Assembly: GCF_963666015.1 (NCBI RefSeq)
Contig: NZ_OY762555.1
Location: 806,001 to 870,000, forward strand
Direction of reading: 5' to 3'
Source of the DNA: an uncultured Sphaerochaeta sp.
Lineage (GTDB): Bacteria; Spirochaetota; Spirochaetia; Sphaerochaetales; Sphaerochaetaceae
DNA: 64,000 bases
The notes beneath the pieces are model-generated. The model was not told where the DNA came from. It was given only the letters and a program-made list of their open reading frames with translations, and ran no database searches. Position numbers and translations under genes: made by a program. Shown piece by piece: positions 61,157 to 64,000 of the stretch; the stretch's first letter is position 1, and each line of letters starts with the position of its first letter.

Positions 61157-62704
61157 TTAGGTTCTAACCAACTGTACTGGAAGAATCCCCGTTGCCGTGA
61201 TCTCCTTTTTTAGCAACCGAGCCAACGCAAGTATCGTATCCCGATTGTACGCATACGCAGCAATGCTCCTGATATGTACATCCAGCTCGGCAAGATCATA
61301 GGGATTGCGTAGGGCAACGGTAAGGACCTGATGTTCTTTCGCCAATGCATTTGCAAGCGCTATCTGACCTGGGTATTGATGACCGTTGTAGGTCCCTACC
61401 ACTACAGAGGAGCAGCCTTTTGCTCCAGAAAGCACCCTCTGGATTTCTCTCTCATCAGGATTCTCACTGACAACGAATGAACTGCCACCTACGAGGCGGG
61501 CCATATCAGGGGCGAACATTACCTCATGTTCCTCACTGGATACTACTGTTGCCTGAAAACAAGGAACTCCAACGAAGAAGGGATTGTCTCCCAGTGTAAA
61601 GGGAGCATCCTGTACCAAGGTCAGGCTCCTGTCATACAACCTCTGATTCTCCCTGGTGTGCATCGCACTACCAACCACAGAGAGAGGCTTTCTCTCTGCT
61701 TCCTGAAGCATTTCCTTAGCGAGAAGGATCTTATCGGTTGAGGCATCGAATACCTCGCGAGAGAGGCTCCCCGCTTCCAAGGCCGTGGCAATAGCTTCTG
61801 CTGCGGCGATACCGAGGCTTATTGTGTGACTGATCAAAACCACATCCACCCCGGCCTTCATTGCAAATACCGTACCGTCAACAGTCCCTGAATGCTTTGC
61901 TATGGCAAACATTTCCATGCAGTCACTGAATACCAGACCCTTGAAACCCAAGGTATTCTTGAGTAATTCAGTCATGAAGAAGGGACTCATGGTTGCCGGA
62001 ACATGCTCTTTCTCAATATCGGGGAACAGGATATGGCTGCTCATGATACCCTGGATCCCTCCCCTCACTGCCTCACTGAAGGGCAGGATATGGTTCTGAA
62101 GGTCTGAAAGTTCTCCACCTACGGCAGGAAGTACCAGATGGGAGTCCTGATGTGTATCCCCATGCCCGGGAAAGTGTTTTCCGACTGCCATCACCCCTTG
62201 GCTCTGGATGCCATCAACCATGGAGCGGGCAAAACGCGAAACCACATCCGGGTCATCACCATAACTCCGCACCCCAATGACAGGATTCAGAGGATTGCTG
62301 TTCATATCCAGAGAAGGAGCAAAATCCACGTTGACGCCCAAAGCAGAGAGCTCACGGCCTGTAAGGATACCTGCCCGCAAGGCACAACGCTCATCACCGG
62401 TAGCCCCAATGGCCATGGCGGAGGGCACTATCGTACAATCACTGGAGAGACGACTGACCATACCTCCTTCCTGGTCAATACCTATCAGTGCTGGGACACC
62501 ACACTCTGTTTGCACCAACTCCTGTATATCAGCACAAAGTGTGTACAGTTGCTCCTTATCCCTGATATTCCTGGAAAATAGGATGACATTGGAAATCTTG
62601 TACTTCCTTACAGCTTCCCTAAACGCATCGTCCAAGGTATAGCCAGGCAGACCACACATCAAGTGCTGGCCAATCCTGCATGCCAATGAGAGTTCTAAGT
62701 CCAT
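61157..62704 (-). CDS. glycoside hydrolase family 3, beta-N-acetylhexosaminidase (NagZ-like)
   Basis: The 515-residue protein has the family 3 TIM barrel with IGIDQEGGMVSRL, KHFPGHGDTHQDSH (the loop with the catalytic His) and VFSDCMEM (the nucleophile Asp). The C-terminal 170 residues form a second domain, so it is longer than E. coli NagZ (341) and like the Bacillus NagZ/YbbD type. No signal peptide is seen, which suggests cytoplasmic recycling of muropeptides or chitobiose. The ATG at 62704 follows AAGGAG by 8 bases; an upstream in-frame start is less likely. Confidence 0.9.
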   Translation of the reverse strand: MDLELSLACRIGQHLMCGLPGYTLDDAFREAVRKYKISNVILFSRNIRDKEQLYTLCADIQELVQTECGVPALIGIDQEGGMVSRLSSDCTIVPSAMAIGATGDERCALRAGILTGRELSALGVNVDFAPSLDMNSNPLNPVIGVRSYGDDPDVVSRFARSMVDGIQSQGVMAVGKHFPGHGDTHQDSHLVLPAVGGELSDLQNHILPFSEAVRGGIQGIMSSHILFPDIEKEHVPATMSPFFMTELLKNTLGFKGLVFSDCMEMFAIAKHSGTVDGTVFAMKAGVDVVLISHTISLGIAAAEAIATALEAGSLSREVFDASTDKILLAKEMLQEAERKPLSVVGSAMHTRENQRLYDRSLTLVQDAPFTLGDNPFFVGVPCFQATVVSSEEHEVMFAPDMARLVGGSSFVVSENPDEREIQRVLSGAKGCSSVVVGTYNGHQYPGQIALANALAKEHQVLTVALRNPYDLAELDVHIRSIAAYAYNRDTILALARLLKKEITATGILPVQLVRT

Positions 62705-62821
62705 GTGAGTTGCTCCTTCAATGGACAATCATATCACAAAGAGGCGCCCAATACCAAAAAAGACGTTGCCCACACAACGGAGAGCAACGCCAGCAAAGGT
62801 CAATACTGTTATTTTGGAGAT

Positions 62822-63367
62822 TTACAAAAGTTTCTCGACAGAAACGGCTACATCACCAAGATCATGAGTCGGCTCAAAACGGGTAACCACTTCCCCATTT
62901 CTGTCGACGAGGAACTTGGTAAAGTTCCATTTGATCGACGGATCCTTCTCATACTCGGGGTCAACCTCACGCAATTTTCCATCAAGAATAGGACCAATCC
63001 TGTGGCTCATGTCGAACCCTGCGAATCCCTTCTTGCTCTTCAGGTACTTGTACAAGGGAAGAGCATCTTCACCGTTGACTTCTACCTTTCCGAACTGAGG
63101 AAACTTGGTTCCATACTTGAGCTTGCAGATTTCGTGGATCTCCTCGATAGCCTCGGGAGCTTGTCCATCGAACTGGTTGCAGGGAAAGTCCAGGATTTCA
63201 AAACCCTTTCCCTGATAGGTTTCATAGAGCTTCTCCAGCTCAGTGTACTGAGGGGTAAAACCACACTGAGTGGCAGTGTTCACAATCAGGAGTACCTTGC
63301 CTTTATACTCGGAAAGGTCTACCTGTTTTCCTTCCCGGTCTTGTACTGAGTAATCATATACGTTCAT
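62822..63367 (-). CDS. glutathione peroxidase-family thiol peroxidase, second copy
   Basis: The 181-residue enzyme is longer than the copy at 4398-4874. C35 is peroxidatic (NTATQCGFTPQY), FPCNQF holds C63, and C81 in EICKLKYG is at the resolving position. KWNFTKFLVDRNG follows. The extra residues are in the loop around FDMSHRIGPILDGKLREVD (in part), as in BtuE/BsaA-type enzymes. AGGAGG precedes the ATG. It is a single gene with its own promoter and no OhrR-like neighbour. Confidence 0.93.
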   Translation of the reverse strand: MNVYDYSVQDREGKQVDLSEYKGKVLLIVNTATQCGFTPQYTELEKLYETYQGKGFEILDFPCNQFDGQAPEAIEEIHEICKLKYGTKFPQFGKVEVNGEDALPLYKYLKSKKGFAGFDMSHRIGPILDGKLREVDPEYEKDPSIKWNFTKFLVDRNGEVVTRFEPTHDLGDVAVSVEKLL

Positions 63368-63422
63368 TAAAGCCTCCTATTTTATATCGCTTGCTATTTA
63401 ATTTTTCAAAACTTATATATAG

Positions 63423-63451
63423 ATAGTACCTACCCCTTATCTATTTGTCAA
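63423..63451 (-). promoter_or_regulatory. promoter of the second peroxidase gene
   Basis: On the minus strand TTGACA (63446-63451) and TACTAT (63423-63428) are 17 bases apart, 56 bases before the ATG. Confidence 0.7.
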
Positions 63452-63481
63452 GTGTTTTAATAAGAGTTTGTTCAAAGCAAT

Positions 63482-63507
63482 CCCGGGCATATACTCACAT
63501 GCCCGGG
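63482..63507. terminator. GC-rich inverted repeat at the edge of the transposon-like segment
   Basis: CCCGGGCAT (63482-63490) and ATGCCCGGG (63499-63507) are perfect 9-base arms with an 8-base loop. No T run follows on either strand. It could be a terminator for a gene to the right or part of a mobile-element end. Confidence 0.4.
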
Positions 63508-63687
63508 GTAATCTAGACTCAGCGACTGCTGCTGAGGGTGAATGAGAGGCGACAGATACCACTGGGAAGGCGATACTGCTGAAGTGCATCAGGACCACAG
63601 GTTGCAGTCCCTACGTGAGCATCAAACCAAATACGTCATATCCAATGTATGCAGCCATCCCCTAGCATAGCGCTTGGAGGATAGGCC

Positions 63688-64000
63688 ATGAGAAAATGCA
63701 AAATATACCCGCAAGAGCTCAAGGATGAGATAATCGCCAGGTTCAGGCAGTCGGGATTGTCGCAGACCAAGTTCTGCAATCTGGACGAGGTGCCGATAAC
63801 CAATTCCACACTCAGTGAATGGCTGAGGAATGCCGGGTTCGACAAGTTCGGGATACCTCTCCCAAAGAGGCAGGAGCCGGCCCAGCCAGCGCTGAACATG
63901 GTCTGCTACAACGTAAGAGAGGAGTCAAGGCGCAGGGACCCTCAGCAGCCCTCCCTCGCCCAGATGGTCGCATTCCACCAAGATGTGCAGGACATCTGCA
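63688..64000 (+). CDS. probable transposase-associated HTH protein, N-terminal part
   Basis: From ATG 63688 (GGAGG 7 bases upstream) 104 codons run to the window end without a stop. The start, MRKCKIYPQELKDEIIARFR, then QSGLSQTKFC and STLSEWLRNAG, has the helix-turn-helix pattern of transposase accessory proteins (IS66 or IS3 first-ORF type). The rest is basic and rich in Gln and Arg. The DNA is visibly more GC-rich than its neighbours, in keeping with a foreign origin. The element type cannot be fixed from this part. Confidence 0.55.
   Translation, partial: MRKCKIYPQELKDEIIARFRQSGLSQTKFCNLDEVPITNSTLSEWLRNAGFDKFGIPLPKRQEPAQPALNMVCYNVREESRRRDPQQPSLAQMVAFHQDVQDIC

Noticed and set aside
1..64000. 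tRNA, rRNA and CRISPR arrays
   Set aside because: I looked for cloverleaf-like stretches, rRNA-like stretches and regular short repeats and found none that I could support by eye.

Overview
The window looks like part of the chromosome of a fermentative, anaerobic or microaerophilic diderm bacterium. The gene mix fits a Sphaerochaeta-like spirochaete best: pyruvate formate-lyase with its activase, many lipoproteins, multidomain c-di-GMP proteins, a two-component SUF system, and Feo iron uptake. This assignment is an inference from gene content and moderate GC; no rRNA or tRNA gene is present to confirm it.

Layout. 1-3316: an FNR/CRP-type regulator (partial) divergent from pflB-pflA, with a CRP-like palindrome between them. 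3375-5955: a peroxide-defence operon (glutathione peroxidase, OhrR-like regulator, lipocalin) and an aldo/keto reductase. 6072-7885: a TspO-like membrane protein coupled to a NapH-like ferredoxin. 7954-12952: two overlapping c-di-GMP genes. 12939-13957: a C39-like putative peptidase and a membrane rhodanese. 14065-19149: six lipoproteins (LPP20-, LpoB- and COG3014-like) around a divergent promoter region. 19206-23731: a small acidic protein, a lipase-like hydrolase, and a PLD-helicase coupled to a NUDIX hydrolase. 24052-24324: an RRM RNA-binding protein. 24482-30913: a complete trp operon in the order BAEGDCF, with related inverted repeats before trpB and trpE. 30919-35156: an EAL protein, a DNA glycosylase and an EamA transporter. 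35198-40983: an ABC-F ATPase and two envelope proteins. 41099-51013: metal and Fe-S functions (SufBC, an ABC transporter pair, a ZIP transporter, FeoB with its small Cys-rich partner, FeoA). Three copies of a GTTAG-N6-CTAAC-type repeat tie the ABC pair, feoB and feoA together. 51375-53762: another GGDEF/EAL protein and an unknown protein. 53943-57755: a thiamine salvage operon (thiD-thiM-cytX-thiE) behind two identical TPP riboswitches separated by a terminator. 57756-59960: a vapBC module between 96-bp direct repeats that include the 3' end of ilvE, then ilvE. 60189-60776: a broken NYN-domain gene. 61157-63367: a family 3 glycosidase and a second glutathione peroxidase. 63688-64000: the start of a probable transposon gene running off the window.

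The window is mainly core metabolism and regulation. Accessory or decaying elements are the vapBC cassette, the NYN pseudogene, a TetR remnant at 47059-47238, the PLD-helicase/NUDIX pair and the transposon edge. The most interesting leads are the shared iron-region operator, the trp palindromes, the duplicated TPP riboswitch, the repeat-flanked vapBC cassette and the helicase/NUDIX pair.
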